Both the position numbers and the translations under genes were made by a program. This document shows, piece after piece, positions 5,333-6,291 of a DNA stretch of 6,291 nucleotides. The notes below the pieces were generated by a model. That model searched no databases. It was not told where the DNA came from and worked only from the letters and a program-made list of their open reading frames with translations. Position 1 is the first letter of the stretch. Every line of letters begins with the position of its first letter. Location: contig JAQUGB010000102.1 in the NCBI GenBank assembly GCA_028684345.1, forward strand, positions 1 to 6,291, in the 5' to 3' direction. This DNA is from Tepidiphilus sp. Lineage in GTDB: Bacteria; Pseudomonadota; Gammaproteobacteria; Burkholderiales; Rhodocyclaceae.

Positions 5333-6291
5333 ATGACCATCGCCTTGCCCCAAGGCGTGCAACTGCACGCACCGCTCCATCCCCGTTTCGACGAGATCCT
5401 CACGCCCGAGGCGCTCGAGTTCGTCGCCAAGCTTCATCGCCGTTTCGAACCCCGCCGCCAGGAGCTGCTGCGCGCCCGCGAGGAACGCCAGGCGCGCATC
5501 GACGCCGGCGAGAAACCCGACTTCCTGCCCGAGACGCGCGCCGTGCGCGAGGGCGAGTGGAAAATCGCGCCGCTGCCCAAGGCGCTCGAATGCCGTCGCG
5601 TCGAAATCACCGGCCCGGCCGCCGACCGCAAGATGGTCATCAACGCCTTCAATTCGGGGGCGGACAGCTACATGACTGACTTCGAGGATTCCAACAGCCC
5701 CAACTGGTTCAACCAGGTGCAGGGGCAGATCAACGTCTACGACGCCATCCGCCGGAAGATCGACTTCGTAGCCGAAAACGGCAAAGAATACAAACTCGCC
5801 GACAAGATTGCCGTGCTGCAGATCCGTCCGCGCGGCTGGCACCTCGACGAAAAGCACGTCACCGTCGACGGACAGCGCCTCTCCGGTTCGCTCTTCGACT
5901 TTGGTTTGGCCTTCTACCACAACGCCAAAGAGCAGCTCGCGCGCGGCCAAGGCCCCTTCTACTATCTGCCCAAGCTCGAAAGTCACCTGGAAGCGCGCCT
6001 GTGGAACGACGTCTTCTGCTTCGCCCAGGACGAACTCGGTCTGCCGCGCGGCACCATCAAGGCCACAGTGCTCATCGAGACGATCCTCGCCACGTTCGAG
6101 ATGGAAGAGATCCTCTACGAGCTGCGCGACCACTCCGCCGGGCTCAACGCCGGACGCTGGGACTACATCTTCTCCTGCATCAAGAAGTTCCGCAAGGACA
6201 AGGACTTCTGCCTGGCCGACCGCGCGCGCATCACCATGGAAGTCCCCTTCATGCGCTCCTATGCGCTCGCGCTCGTCAAGGCCTGCCACAA
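5333..6291 (+). CDS. aceB: malate synthase A, N-terminal 319 codons (cut by right edge)
   Basis: Malate synthase A condenses glyoxylate with acetyl-CoA to malate and CoA in the glyoxylate shunt (cytoplasmic). The frame is open from the ATG at 5333 to the window end, about 60% of the usual length near 530 residues. Recognisable segments: MTDFEDSNSPNWFNQVQGQ (114-132), QIRPRGWHLDEKH (163-175), FYYLPKLESHLEARLWNDVF (209-228), VLIETILATFEMEEILYELR (246-265) and GRWDYIFSCIKKF (274-286). By comparison with the E. coli enzyme as I remember it, R165 should be the catalytic arginine and E249 and D277 the magnesium ligands; the catalytic aspartate lies in the missing part. GAGGG seven bases before the ATG is a good ribosome binding site. 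The TSUP transporter gene ends 21 bp upstream. Isocitrate lyase is not in view. Confidence 0.97.
   Translation, partial: MTIALPQGVQLHAPLHPRFDEILTPEALEFVAKLHRRFEPRRQELLRAREERQARIDAGEKPDFLPETRAVREGEWKIAPLPKALECRRVEITGPAADRKMVINAFNSGADSYMTDFEDSNSPNWFNQVQGQINVYDAIRRKIDFVAENGKEYKLADKIAVLQIRPRGWHLDEKHVTVDGQRLSGSLFDFGLAFYHNAKEQLARGQGPFYYLPKLESHLEARLWNDVFCFAQDELGLPRGTIKATVLIETILATFEMEEILYELRDHSAGLNAGRWDYIFSCIKKFRKDKDFCLADRARITMEVPFMRSYALALVKACH

Noticed and set aside
4772..6289. Minus-strand open frame of 505 codons opposite the transporter and aceB
   Set aside because: It is fully antisense to two well-supported genes, and its acidic, low-complexity sequence matches no family. It is a codon-bias shadow.

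Overview
This is a GC-rich (roughly 60% by eye), gene-dense chromosomal window. It looks like ordinary core DNA of a betaproteobacterium, with Rhodocyclales or a neighbouring order as the best guess. The guess rests on the gene families present (DUF2069, YihY/BrkB, a PilZ-domain protein with a long N-terminal extension, short bacteriohemerythrins, an AceB-type malate synthase) and on tRNA genes that encode their CCA ends. It is a judgement from protein character, not a database match. No transposase, integrase, phage gene or CRISPR array is visible.

Left part (1-2400). A DUF2069 membrane protein gene starts at 128 and runs off the left edge on the minus strand. Divergent from it is a YihY/BrkB-family membrane protein (182-1099, +). 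That gene runs tail-to-tail into a 444-residue minus-strand PilZ-like protein (1066-2400), and the two coding ends overlap by 34 bp.

Middle (2401-3450). tRNA-Leu(UAA) on the plus strand faces tRNA-Ser(UGA) on the minus strand across a 230-bp gap that holds no convincing gene. Upstream of tRNA-Ser, on the same strand, is a HIT-family hydrolase with an N-terminal CxxC (2926-3387).

Right part (3451-6291, all +). Two tandem bacteriohemerythrin genes, clearly a duplication, keep every iron ligand. They are followed by a TauE/SafE (TSUP) membrane transporter with a strong ribosome binding site. Then, 21 bp later, comes the first 319 codons of malate synthase A (aceB), cut by the right edge. The transporter and aceB look co-transcribed. 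AceB is the second step of the glyoxylate shunt, which suggests growth on acetate, fatty acids or other C2 units. The hemerythrins suggest oxygen binding or sensing under changing aeration.

Across the window, TAnAAT-type -10 boxes, usually followed by C, sit at sensible distances before almost every transcription unit on both strands. I did not find evidence of a new biological system. The items most worth a second look are the hemerythrin pair with its overlapping divergent promoter, the transporter-aceB linkage, and a palindrome at the transporter promoter.
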